DNA of 11,667 nucleotides from Caldimicrobium sp964493015. GTDB lineage: Bacteria > Desulfobacterota > Thermodesulfobacteria > Thermodesulfobacteriales > Thermodesulfobacteriaceae. Position 1 is the first letter of the stretch. Every line of letters begins with the position of its first letter. The position numbers and the translations under genes were made by a program. The notes below the pieces were generated by a model, which was not told the origin of the DNA, made no database searches, and saw only the letters and a program-made list of their open reading frames with translations. The stretch is from the NCBI GenBank assembly GCA_964493015.1, contig CAZBLU010000045.1, forward strand, positions 1 to 11,667, in the 5' to 3' direction. Positions 1 through 7,942 of the stretch are shown here, piece after piece.

Positions 1-3000
1 TACATAGATCTCTCCCACAACTCCAACTACAGGGATTTCCTCCTCTTTCTTAGGTATAGCAGAAAAGGCCTCTTTAATCTCTAAAAGGACATCTCCAAGA
101 TTTTCTCTATTTTCAATGGCTTTCTCAATTTTCAGCAAGGACTCCTTATATACCCTTTCCACTTCTCTTTTATCTAAGGCATAAGGTCTTACCCTTCTCA
201 AAAGCTTATCTAATATATCCACTGCCACCACTCCTCTCCAGGCAAGACGAGTAAATTCTCTGCCCACAATCCCTAAATCATCATAAAATTCTACGTCCTG
301 TTGAGGAGAATAGATGGGTAGATTGGTAATGCCCAAGTCTCTTAGGATCTTGCGGTGGAGTCTATTATATTGGCCAAAGCGGCAAGGCCCTGAGCCATCA
401 GGCATGAAAAAGACACTCTTATCGGGATCAAAGTCTGGCCTATTAACCAATTTGAGAAGGTCTCCCGTGGTTAAAATGGTGGGATAGCACTCTTTACCAG
501 AGGTCCATTTCCTTCCAAGTTCAAGAGATTCTTCATCTGGTTCAGGTAAAACCTCTGCCTTTACCCCACAGGCCCTAAAGGCAGCAGCTAAAGCCCTGGC
601 ATGATCTGCCATGTAAGGTATATATATGGTCCTTCCTTCAGCAGGGGTAATTCTTTGAAGATTGAAAATCCTCTTGAGCTCATAAGGCTTGGCCTTTCCT
701 TTTAAGCTGTCTACAAAGGCCTCAAGTCTTGTGACCACCCCTGCCTCAGCACTATGTTCATCTACCTCGATTTCAATCGAGGGTTTCCCCGCCAAAATCT
801 CATTAAAGAAATGGGCAATAAAGGAATCTGGCCCACAGGAAAAATTGGTAAAATAAATAGGGAAGAGATTAGGAGTCTTTCTAATGTAATGGGCGGCAAG
901 TAAAAATCTCTGGCCATATTCCCAATACATGCCTTCAAGGGTATCAAGTTCTGTTACCTCTTCCAGAGGTAGCATATCCACAGGTAAGCCAAGCAAGCCC
1001 AGTTTTCTAATTTTATGATGAAGGGCAAGGTTTGCCCCTGTATCAAAGGCGTTATAAGGTCTTCCGACAAGGACAAGAACAATCTCCTTCTCAAACTCCT
1101 TCAATAACTCCCTTCCACGTCTCTTGAGCCAACTGTGAAACTCCTCTTGGGCCTCTTCTCCCCTTTTCCAAGCCTTCTTAACCTTATCCACAGGTTCACC
1201 TAATGAATGGGCAAATCTTTTTATCTCCTCATTGAGCACATAACCTGGCCGCCCTAAATGAAGCACGGGAGAGATAACCTCTACACCTCTTTCCTTAAAA
1301 TTGATGCTTGCTGGGCTTATCCAGGGAAGACTCTGCACCCAGGGGCAGATTTTACCAAGTTTCAGCTCAGGTCTCTCAGGAGGCAGGTCCGTTATCTGAG
1401 GAAGAAAGATCCTCTTAACCCCCAGATCCACTAAAGTCTTAATCTGACCAAGGGCAATTTTCACAGGGAAACAGGGTTCTGCAGGAGCAAGTTCACAACC
1501 CTTTTTAATGATCTCCTTTGAGGTAGGGGGCGAGAGAAAGACTTTGTAGCCAAGCTCCTGAAAGAAGGTGGCAAAGAGAGGAAGCCACTCAAAGAACTGT
1601 AGCATTCTGGGTATGCCAATTATATCGGGAGAAGAGAGATCTATCTCTTTTTCCAAGGGCTTCACATAAGAGAGAAGCTTAGCCTCTCTTTCTAATGTTG
1701 GATTTGGTATACGCTCATCAGGCTTTCTGTGATCAAGCTCATAGCGGTCACACCTTCCCCCATAAAAAAAGGGCGCACCATTATCCACTACTACTTTTTG
1801 GATTTCACACTGGTTAGGGCAGTATCGGCATTCAAAGGTAGAAATGAAATAGTTGACCTGGGCAAGGTCAAAGCCTTTGAAACAGCTTTCTCCTTTGGTT
1901 TCCGCCATGGCAAGAAGGGCCACTCCTATGGCTCCAGTTACCTCATTATTGGGTGGCACAATGATAGGTTTTCCCAGCACCTTTTCAAAGGCAGCAACTA
2001 CCCCCTGATTTAGGGCAACGGCCCCTTGGAAGAAGATCTTTTTACCTATTTTTCTTCCCTCAACTACCTTGTTTAAATAGTTATAAACTATAGAATAGCA
2101 GAGACCAGCAACGAGATCCTCTTTGGGTAAACCTTGCTGTTGATAGTGTAAGAGATCCGATTGCATAAAGACCGTGCATCTCTCCCCCATTTTCAAAGGG
2201 GCCTTGCTTTGAAGGGCTATTTCTCCAAACTTTTCGATGGGGATCCCCAGTTTCACCCCTTGCTCCTGAAGAAAGGACCCTGTCCCGGCAGCACAGGCCT
2301 TATTCATGGTAAAATCGGCAATAGTGCCCTTATCAAGGTAAATGTATTTCGAGTCCTGCCCCCCGATTTCAAAAATGGTATCCACCTCTGGATCAAGATA
2401 GAGGGCCCCATAGGCCTGAGCAGTAATCTCGTTTCTTACTACATCGGCTCCTATAAAGTCGCCTACTAAATATCTTCCAGAACCTGTGGTTCCTACTCCC
2501 TTAACTTTGACCCGCTCTGGCAACTTTTTTCTCAATTCTAAAAGGCCTTTCTTAATGCTCTCAAGAGGCTTTCCATGATGGAACATATAAACCTTGGCCA
2601 CTAAGCTTCCATCCCTATCAAGGGCTACTAACTTGGTACTTACAGACCCCACATCAACTCCAAGATAGATCTCCATCTCCTCATCAATTCTATAGGTCTT
2701 GGTGACTCTATCTTCGATTTTCTTTCTCACTTGCCGAGAGAGCTCGGCAGACTCATAAGGGAAAAGCACTGGATGTCTTGGGGGATTATAGGCCCTCTCT
2801 TTCAGATAATCTCTAAGAACCTGAGCCCCTACATAGGGTGAAGAGGCTTTACCCTCAAGTCCATAGAGGGCAGCCCCAATGGCCCCCATGATTTTAAAAT
2901 GCTCAGGAATGATGAGCTCCTCCTCTTTGAGCTGAAAGATCTCTTTTATAGCCCTTCTTACCCCCAGATTAGCCGCAACTCCTCCCTGAAAGACAAGAGG

Positions 3001-3636
3001 GGGAAGAATAGGTTTACCTTTGGCTAAGTTACTTTTAAGGTTTCTAATAATAGCAAAGCAAAGCCCAGCTATTATCTCCTCATCAGGAACAGCTGCTTGC
3101 TGGAGATGGATCATATCTGATTTGGCAAAGACCGTGCATCTTCCAGCTATGCGGGGAATGTTTCTCGCAAGGAGGGCCTTTTGGGAGAACTCTTCAATGG
3201 TATATCCCAGTCTTGCCGCCTGCTGTTCAAGAAAGGAGCCAGTGCCCGCAGCACAAAGGGTATTCAGGGCAAACTCTTCTATCTCAGGCACACCTCTTTC
3301 ATGGGTAATAAAAATTAGTTTGGAATCTTCTCCACCTATATCAATGATCGTTTTTGCTTCAGGATGGAAAAAGGTTGCTGCCTTGGCATGGGCCATGACC
3401 TCATTAACAAAGGCTACCCCAAGGATTTGGGAAATAGTCTTCCCAGCTGTTCCCGTGCAGGTGATACCAGAAAGAGAATTCCCAAATCTCTCCTCTACTT
3501 GAGAGAGAACCCTTTCTGCAGTCTCAATAGGTTGTCCATGGGTTCTAACATATGTGGAAAAGAGGATTTCTCTCTTTTCATTTAAAACAGCAACCTTAGC
3601 TGTGCCAGAGCCTACATCAAGGCCAACATAGAGCAT
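1..3636 (-). CDS. Tandem acyl-CoA dehydratase activase (BadF/HgdC family, DUF2229-type), C-terminus cut by window edge
   Basis: The frame is open from an ATG at 3636 to the left edge, giving 1212 visible codons with no stop. The preferred start has an AAGGGGG Shine-Dalgarno just upstream. Two ASKHA-type activase domains lie in tandem, roughly residues 1-260 and 322-578. Each has a DVGS phosphate loop (residues 7-10 and 328-331), a GG(E/Q)DSK motif, a CAAGTGSF motif and an RCTVF motif. C128/C167 and C448/C487 correspond to the HgdC cysteines that bridge a [4Fe-4S] cluster between two subunits. A Cys cluster follows (C603, C606, C610, C629). After it comes a DUF2229/HgdA-B-like part with conserved-looking SGKECYP (C1050) and GSGPC (C1085). 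Activases of this family use ATP hydrolysis to drive low-potential electron transfer to a double-cubane or dehydratase partner. Fused members are commonly near 1400 residues, so perhaps 200 are missing. The substrate is unknown and it is probably cytoplasmic. Confidence 0.93.
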   Translation of the reverse strand, partial: MLYVGLDVGSGTAKVAVLNEKREILFSTYVRTHGQPIETAERVLSQVEERFGNSLSGITCTGTAGKTISQILGVAFVNEVMAHAKAATFFHPEAKTIIDIGGEDSKLIFITHERGVPEIEEFALNTLCAAGTGSFLEQQAARLGYTIEEFSQKALLARNIPRIAGRCTVFAKSDMIHLQQAAVPDEEIIAGLCFAIIRNLKSNLAKGKPILPPLVFQGGVAANLGVRRAIKEIFQLKEEELIIPEHFKIMGAIGAALYGLEGKASSPYVGAQVLRDYLKERAYNPPRHPVLFPYESAELSRQVRKKIEDRVTKTYRIDEEMEIYLGVDVGSVSTKLVALDRDGSLVAKVYMFHHGKPLESIKKGLLELRKKLPERVKVKGVGTTGSGRYLVGDFIGADVVRNEITAQAYGALYLDPEVDTIFEIGGQDSKYIYLDKGTIADFTMNKACAAGTGSFLQEQGVKLGIPIEKFGEIALQSKAPLKMGERCTVFMQSDLLHYQQQGLPKEDLVAGLCYSIVYNYLNKVVEGRKIGKKIFFQGAVALNQGVVAAFEKVLGKPIIVPPNNEVTGAIGVALLAMAETKGESCFKGFDLAQVNYFISTFECRYCPNQCEIQKVVVDNGAPFFYGGRCDRYELDHRKPDERIPNPTLEREAKLLSYVKPLEKEIDLSSPDIIGIPRMLQFFEWLPLFATFFQELGYKVFLSPPTSKEIIKKGCELAPAEPCFPVKIALGQIKTLVDLGVKRIFLPQITDLPPERPELKLGKICPWVQSLPWISPASINFKERGVEVISPVLHLGRPGYVLNEEIKRFAHSLGEPVDKVKKAWKRGEEAQEEFHSWLKRRGRELLKEFEKEIVLVLVGRPYNAFDTGANLALHHKIRKLGLLGLPVDMLPLEEVTELDTLEGMYWEYGQRFLLAAHYIRKTPNLFPIYFTNFSCGPDSFIAHFFNEILAGKPSIEIEVDEHSAEAGVVTRLEAFVDSLKGKAKPYELKRIFNLQRITPAEGRTIYIPYMADHARALAAAFRACGVKAEVLPEPDEESLELGRKWTSGKECYPTILTTGDLLKLVNRPDFDPDKSVFFMPDGSGPCRFGQYNRLHRKILRDLGITNLPIYSPQQDVEFYDDLGIVGREFTRLAWRGVVAVDILDKLLRRVRPYALDKREVERVYKESLLKIEKAIENRENLGDVLLEIKEAFSAIPKKEEEIPVVGVVGEIYV

Positions 3637-3671
3637 AGACACCCCCTTCTAAATCGCATGATATGTTTTAT

Positions 3672-3699
3672 AAAATAAAACAAAATTTTGTCTTGACAA
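3672..3699 (-). promoter_or_regulatory. Candidate promoter of the activase gene
   Basis: Read on the minus strand, TTGTCA (3694-3699) is followed after 16 nt by TATTTT (3672-3677), about 36 nt upstream of the ATG. The -10 match is only 4 of 6 and the region is AT-rich, so this is tentative. The -35 shares its bases with the plus-strand TTGACA of the hemerythrin gene. Confidence 0.35.
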
Positions 3700-3720
3700 G
3701 AAAATAAACATGTGTAAAAA
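3693..3720 (+). promoter_or_regulatory. Candidate promoter of the hemerythrin gene
   Basis: A perfect TTGACA lies at 3693-3698 and a weak -10 (TAAAAA, 3715-3720) follows after 16 nt. A better TATAAT at 3734-3739 is 35 nt from this -35 and almost abuts the Shine-Dalgarno, so it is less likely to be the -10. An imperfect inverted repeat with AACAT (3707-3711) and ATGTT (3721-3725) arms flanks the -10 and could be an operator. Confidence 0.4.
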
Positions 3721-3753
3721 ATGTTAATAATACTATAATAAAGGAGGTAACCT

Positions 3754-4161
3754 ATGCCTTTTATGGAATGGTCAGATAGGTTGATTACAGGGGTGAGAGA
3801 AGCAGATGAACAGCACAAAAAGTTAGTCTCCTTAGTGAATGAGCTTTATGATGCCATGAAACAGGGAAAGGGTAAAGAGGTTATGGATAAGGCCTTGGAT
3901 GAATTAGTGAAGTATGCAGGTTATCACTTCACTACAGAAGAAACTCTAATGAGTAAGTATGGATATCCAGAGCTTCAAAGTCACAAAAAGGAGCACGAGG
4001 CCTTTAAGGCTAAGATAAAGGAATTCCTGGACAAAAAGGCCAAGGGGGAAGCAACTTTATCTATTGAAGTAATGACCTTTTTAAAGGAGTGGTTAGTGAA
4101 ACATATTATGGGAACGGACAAAAAATATGGCCCCTTTCTCCAACAAAAAATGGGCAAGTAA
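3754..4161 (+). CDS. Bacteriohemerythrin (single-domain O2-binding protein)
   Basis: This 135-residue protein is essentially one hemerythrin domain, the usual length for bacteriohemerythrins. All seven expected di-iron ligands are visible in the standard pattern: H21, H58, E62 (HFTTEE), H77, H81 (HKKEH), H117 and D122 (HIMGTD). The family binds O2 reversibly at a non-haem di-iron centre in a four-helix bundle. In anaerobes it is thought to act as an oxygen store, scavenger or carrier. There is no signal peptide, membrane segment or sensor domain, so it should be a soluble cytoplasmic protein. The ATG is preceded by a strong AAGGAGGTAA Shine-Dalgarno at 3741-3750. It is transcribed alone, divergently from the activase gene. 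No terminator-like hairpin lies between it and the downstream tRNA promoter. Confidence 0.95.
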   Translation: MPFMEWSDRLITGVREADEQHKKLVSLVNELYDAMKQGKGKEVMDKALDELVKYAGYHFTTEETLMSKYGYPELQSHKKEHEAFKAKIKEFLDKKAKGEATLSIEVMTFLKEWLVKHIMGTDKKYGPFLQQKMGK

Positions 4162-4175
4162 AAGGTCATAAGGCC

Positions 4176-4203
4176 TTGACAAATCTTTAAAAGGTAATAT
4201 TAT
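4176..4203 (+). promoter_or_regulatory. Promoter of the tRNA-Phe/trmJ unit
   Basis: TTGACA (4176-4181) and TATTAT (4198-4203, 5 of 6) are separated by 16 nt. This places the transcription start near 4210, a few bases before the mature tRNA 5' end. The position relative to a stable-RNA gene makes it one of the better promoter calls here. Confidence 0.65.
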
Positions 4204-4214
4204 AAAATCTGGTT

Positions 4215-4287
<73 letters not shown>

Positions 4288-4300
4288 CCTCCATCCCTAT

Positions 4301-5113
4301 ATGCAAATTCGTCCAGTTTCCACTCCTGTTAAAGCCAATTTAGAAAATATTGCCGTTGTTCTGGTTAATCCCCTCTATCCTGAAAATATTGGTGCAACAG
4401 CGAGAGCCTGTGCTAATTTTGGTGTAAAGGAACTTATCCTTGTCAATCCACAGGACCTAACCCGGTTACCCATGGAGGCTATGGCTACCAAGGAGGGCCT
4501 TTTCGTTCTGCAGAACATGAAGATCTATCCAGATTTAGCTTCAGCGCTAAAGGACTTTCAATTAGTTATCGGCACTACTGCCCGCCTTGGCAAGAGAAGG
4601 CTTGTTTACCATACACCAAAAGAGATTGCTCCCGAAATCGTCTCTTATTCCCTAAATAATCGTATAGCTATTCTTTTTGGTAACGAGAGATTGGGCTTAA
4701 GTAATGAAGATCTCTTCTATTGTGACAAGGTGGTCACTATTCCCACTACAGAAAAGGCCTCTCTTAATGTCTCCCAGGCGGTGGTAATTATTCTCTACGA
4801 GATCTTCCAACAGGCTTCTATCTTTGATATTAAGAAACCAGAGCTTGCCAGGCAAGAGGAAATTCAAACTATGTTAAAAATTATTGAGGCCACCCTTAGG
4901 GCTATCGACTATATGCCCCATGAAAATCCCCTTCTTTGGCTTACCAATATAAGGCGCTTTCTTACCTCAAGGGACCTCACTTCACGAGAGGTCAAAATCA
5001 TCATGGGCTTTTGTAGACAGCTTCTTTGGGCCTTGGGGAAACCACTCAAGCTTTCTTCTGAAGAAGAGCAAGGACCTCAAAGTGATAGGTCCGAGGAAAC
5101 ATATCAAAAATAG
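4301..5113 (+). CDS. trmJ: tRNA (cytidine/uridine-32-2'-O)-methyltransferase TrmJ (SpoU/SPOUT family)
   Basis: The 270-residue product shows the three SPOUT knot motifs in order: NIGATARA (residues 29-36), ILFGNERLGLSNED (124-137) and LNVSQAVVIILYE (155-167). The VLVNPLYPENIG opening and the helical C-terminal tail (about 180-245) match TrmJ rather than the shorter TrmL. TrmJ uses S-adenosylmethionine to methylate the 2'-OH of nucleotide 32 in the anticodon loop of several tRNAs. The ATG at 4301 has no Shine-Dalgarno; upstream lies only the tRNA 3' end. No other ATG, GTG or TTG occurs before motif 1, so this start is favoured. RNase processing of the tRNA would leave a leader of about 13 nt. 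The last 22 or so codons overlap the convergent methyltransferase gene antisense. The tail after residue 250 is acidic and low in complexity, a likely by-product of that overlap. Confidence 0.92.
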   Translation: MQIRPVSTPVKANLENIAVVLVNPLYPENIGATARACANFGVKELILVNPQDLTRLPMEAMATKEGLFVLQNMKIYPDLASALKDFQLVIGTTARLGKRRLVYHTPKEIAPEIVSYSLNNRIAILFGNERLGLSNEDLFYCDKVVTIPTTEKASLNVSQAVVIILYEIFQQASIFDIKKPELARQEEIQTMLKIIEATLRAIDYMPHENPLLWLTNIRRFLTSRDLTSREVKIIMGFCRQLLWALGKPLKLSSEEEQGPQSDRSEETYQK

Positions 5114-6350
5114 AGACTTCCCTTAAGGCAAAGCCAGCCTTCTCAAAAAGAAGAATATCTCTTACCAAAGTTGGAGGGTCACAGGAGATATAGATAATTC
5201 TGTCCTCCGCAACTTCAGTTATGAGCCTTACTAACTCTTTGCAGCCACCTCTTGGCGGATCAAGGAGAATAAGGTCATATTTCTTACCCTCTTTGACACT
5301 CTGATGCAGAGCCTCAAGAGCACTCATCCTCCTAAAATCAAGCCTTCCATTTAGACCATTTTTCTCTGCCGTGTAAAAGGCATCTTCTATGGACGACATA
5401 TCGGTATCCACTCCCAGGAATTCTTTAGCAGATTTTAAGGCCTTAACCAAGGGTAAGAGAAAATTACCCATACCAGAGTGTAGATCAAGCACTCTTTCTG
5501 CCCTCTGGGCATAGTTCACTAATCGCTCCATGATAAGTGTATTAATTTCCCAATTAGTCTGGGTGAAAACTCCAGGTTGAATGTAATAGGTTAGCCCCAA
5601 AAGAGCTGGCATTAATTTTCTTCCTCCAAAAGGGGCATTAGCAGGATAGGGCCCAAAGGCCCTTGCCCCTCTGATATAGTAGAAAATACTTTTGACTGAA
5701 TTAATGCTCAAGAGATCTTGTAAAAGCTCCTCTCTTGGATGAAGTATACTCCAAAAAAGAAGGGTAACCCTTTCGTCAAGGAGCGATTTTTCAAGCCTTA
5801 ATCTCTTAGCATGAAAGGCTATTTCTCTCCAGCCCTCATGCCCATAAAGCTCCCTCAAAACCTCATTCAAAAGGGAATCCCCCAAGAGACATTGCTCAAT
5901 CCGTAGGACTTCATGGGTCTTTCTCTTCACAAAGCCCATTTTGAAGGGATGGCTTTCCACATGGAGCCTAAGTTTATGACGATAGCCATAAATCTTGGGA
6001 GAGGGGATGATCTCTCCCCAAGGTAAAGGCTCTTTATACCCCTGACGCTTGAATAGCTCCTCAAGAATAGCCTTTTTAATTTCTAATTCTGCCTGGTAAT
6101 CCAGATGTTGGAACTGGCAACCACCGCAAAGAGTATAATAGGGGCATGGCGCCTCTCTTCGCCAAGGTGAGGCCTCAAGTATTTCAAGGGGAAAGCCAAG
6201 GGCATAGTCTGGAAACTCCTCCAAAAGGGCAATCTTTACCTTTTCGTCTGGGCACACAAAAGGCACAAAAACAACCTTGCCATTAGAAAGCCTACTTAGC
6301 CCATCGCCTCCAAAGATAATCTTTTCTATAACTACGGTTTCTTCTTTCAT
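5046..6350 (-). CDS. rlmD: RumA/TrmA-family RNA (uracil-5-)-methyltransferase, RlmD-like
   Basis: This 434-residue protein has the full family layout. An N-terminal TRAM RNA-binding domain spans about residues 1-60. C69, C75, C78 and C154 are the likely [4Fe-4S] ligands. The FTQTN motif (262-266) precedes a Rossmann SAM-binding fold with VLDLHSGMGNF (287-297). LDPPRGG (363-369), the catalytic Cys C390 in YISCDP, and HFE with general base E425 follow. The iron-sulfur motif and TRAM domain favour RlmC/RlmD/RlmCD-type 23S rRNA enzymes over TrmA, but whether it makes m5U1939, m5U747 or both cannot be read from sequence. The glycine loop has LHSG where LYCG is more common. Its ATG overlaps the upstream metF stop in an ATGA (6347-6350), implying translational coupling. 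Its 3' end overlaps trmJ by 68 nt tail-to-tail. Confidence 0.9.
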   Translation of the reverse strand: MKEETVVIEKIIFGGDGLSRLSNGKVVFVPFVCPDEKVKIALLEEFPDYALGFPLEILEASPWRREAPCPYYTLCGGCQFQHLDYQAELEIKKAILEELFKRQGYKEPLPWGEIIPSPKIYGYRHKLRLHVESHPFKMGFVKRKTHEVLRIEQCLLGDSLLNEVLRELYGHEGWREIAFHAKRLRLEKSLLDERVTLLFWSILHPREELLQDLLSINSVKSIFYYIRGARAFGPYPANAPFGGRKLMPALLGLTYYIQPGVFTQTNWEINTLIMERLVNYAQRAERVLDLHSGMGNFLLPLVKALKSAKEFLGVDTDMSSIEDAFYTAEKNGLNGRLDFRRMSALEALHQSVKEGKKYDLILLDPPRGGCKELVRLITEVAEDRIIYISCDPPTLVRDILLFEKAGFALREVSIFDMFPRTYHFEVLALLQKKA

Positions 6351-7939
6351 TTAGCTTGGTGATCCCTTTCTAAATAAAAATTTAACCAGGAAGAGCTTTT
6401 GTAAAGGGCCCAATTTCTGGGTGGAAGAAAGGGCCTCTCATTAGTTCTGAGAAATTTTCTTAGATTCTCCTTATGAGGTGCTCTTTCAAAGGCAGTTACA
6501 AAGTGACACCTCTTGTAAAAGGGGTAGACCTCACAATAACCCCAGAGACTTCCCCCACAGGGACCATTAAGTAAGTATTTGGCGCACTGGCTATGAGGAC
6601 AGGAATAATTAAATTCCCAAAGAGTGCAATCCCCACACTCCTGACAGTTAAAAAGTAGCTTTTTAACCAGATATTCAAAGGTGGTGAAAACCTTTTTCAG
6701 CCAAAAATTTTTGTCTATCCTTTGGGCTAACCTCTTCAAGGAAGGATACAATTTACTCTTTTGATTAAAGAAGAGGTTATGAAAAAGCTCATTGAAGAGG
6801 TAAAAAAATTTCCTATTGCCTTTGTATTCTAAAGTGAGCCCATTCGTGAGCAAACAGGGAATTTGCGCAGAAATAGTTCCTTTGGGCAATTCCAGTAGGG
6901 CCTTTTCATCATCAAATTCTTTCAGGAGTGCCTCCCAATCTCTTTCATAGGTGTAAAATTTATCCAAGAAGCGGGAAATCACTCCATAGTCTAAGGGAAA
7001 ACCACAGAGATGAACCCCTTTAAACCCAAGGCCTTTTAGTATAGCCGAAAGCTTGGCACATATGTCAACACTTAAACCCTCAAAATCTTCAACTTCCCTA
7101 TATCTGGATACCAAGGTCTCCGTAATCAAGATCCCAGGGATACGTCCTTTGGTGAGGGCCTTGATAAGGGAAGGGGTGAGGAAAAGAACACTCCCGAGAA
7201 GGGGTATCTTTTGAAAGTAGCTATCCTCTTCTTCGTTTAAAAAATTCCTATCCTCTAAAAACTGGGAAAGAACCTTAGTAATACCGATATTGAGTAATTC
7301 CCTAAGTTCAAACCATTTTTTAGGAATAAAGCCCACCTGGGTGATAATGAAATAGGCACCAGCCCTCAATTTCTTGTAAAGTTTTATGTATTGCCACCAG
7401 AGTTCTGAAAGGGTCACTTTGAAGGGGTTAACTACAGCCCCTTTAAAAAAGGGAATAGCTGGGAGGGTAATTCCTCCTCCAGGGGCCTCTTTGGGTAGCT
7501 GAATACCTCTTTCCATATCTGTAATCATTTGAAGCAACTGGACTGAATCCAGATCATAGACAGGTTTTGCCCTTCCCTGATAGCCATAAAAGGGATAATC
7601 CCCTGTGAGAATGAGTAAATTGTGAAGTCCCTCTCGATCAAGGGCCAAAAGCTCACTTTCAATCTGATTTCGATTTTTATCTTTACAGGAAAAGTGAATT
7701 ATAGGTTCCATCCCCAGCTCTTTAATAGTTTTTCCGAGGGGGATTGGGGAAAGGGCAGGATGCCCTCCCGCATTATCGGTTATAGAAAAGGCCTGAAAGT
7801 AGTTATATTTAGTGCTTTCCTCTAAAAACTTTAAAATTGCCTGATATTGCCTGGTCCTAACACTTCTTCCCGGAACCAGTTCAAAGGTAAAGACAAACTC
7901 CTCGTTCTTTAGAATATGGCGAAACCCGTTTTTGGGCAT
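6347..7939 (-). CDS. metF: Methylenetetrahydrofolate reductase fused to MTHFR C-terminal (MetV-like) zinc/Fe-S domain
   Basis: The 530-residue product has two parts. Residues 12-325 are a MetF-type FAD/TIM barrel, with FTFELVPGR (E20 as the family's catalytic Glu), SITDNAGG (52-59) and the LTGDYP loop (111-116). Residues 430-485 are a Cys-rich module resembling the MTHFR_C domain. Its cysteines are C432, C435, C438, C447, C452, C461, C469 and C478, with the signature NGPCGG. The family reduces 5,10-methylene-THF to 5-methyl-THF, feeding methionine synthesis or the methyl branch of the Wood-Ljungdahl pathway. In acetogens the Cys-rich domain is usually a separate protein, MetV, partnering MetF. 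Here it sits at the C-terminus, joined by a helical linker (about 326-425). The gene starts 3 nt after the ribBA stop with a poor Shine-Dalgarno, so it is probably translationally coupled. Confidence 0.85.
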   Translation of the reverse strand: MPKNGFRHILKNEEFVFTFELVPGRSVRTRQYQAILKFLEESTKYNYFQAFSITDNAGGHPALSPIPLGKTIKELGMEPIIHFSCKDKNRNQIESELLALDREGLHNLLILTGDYPFYGYQGRAKPVYDLDSVQLLQMITDMERGIQLPKEAPGGGITLPAIPFFKGAVVNPFKVTLSELWWQYIKLYKKLRAGAYFIITQVGFIPKKWFELRELLNIGITKVLSQFLEDRNFLNEEEDSYFQKIPLLGSVLFLTPSLIKALTKGRIPGILITETLVSRYREVEDFEGLSVDICAKLSAILKGLGFKGVHLCGFPLDYGVISRFLDKFYTYERDWEALLKEFDDEKALLELPKGTISAQIPCLLTNGLTLEYKGNRKFFYLFNELFHNLFFNQKSKLYPSLKRLAQRIDKNFWLKKVFTTFEYLVKKLLFNCQECGDCTLWEFNYSCPHSQCAKYLLNGPCGGSLWGYCEVYPFYKRCHFVTAFERAPHKENLRKFLRTNERPFLPPRNWALYKSSSWLNFYLERDHQAK

Positions 7940-7942
7940 CTT

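Noticed and set aside
3020..3502. 160-codon plus-strand open frame
   Set aside because: It lies antisense to the first activase domain, which has full motif support. The translation has no recognisable motif and no Shine-Dalgarno, so it is a shadow frame.
3734..3739. TATAAT as the hemerythrin -10
   Set aside because: It is 35 nt from the TTGACA and would start transcription inside or after the Shine-Dalgarno. A weaker hexamer with proper spacing is preferred.
4165..4190. Terminator hairpin between hemerythrin and tRNA-Phe
   Set aside because: GTCA/TGAC arms around AAGGCCTT are short, lack a U-tract and include the tRNA -35 element, so the promoter explanation is better.
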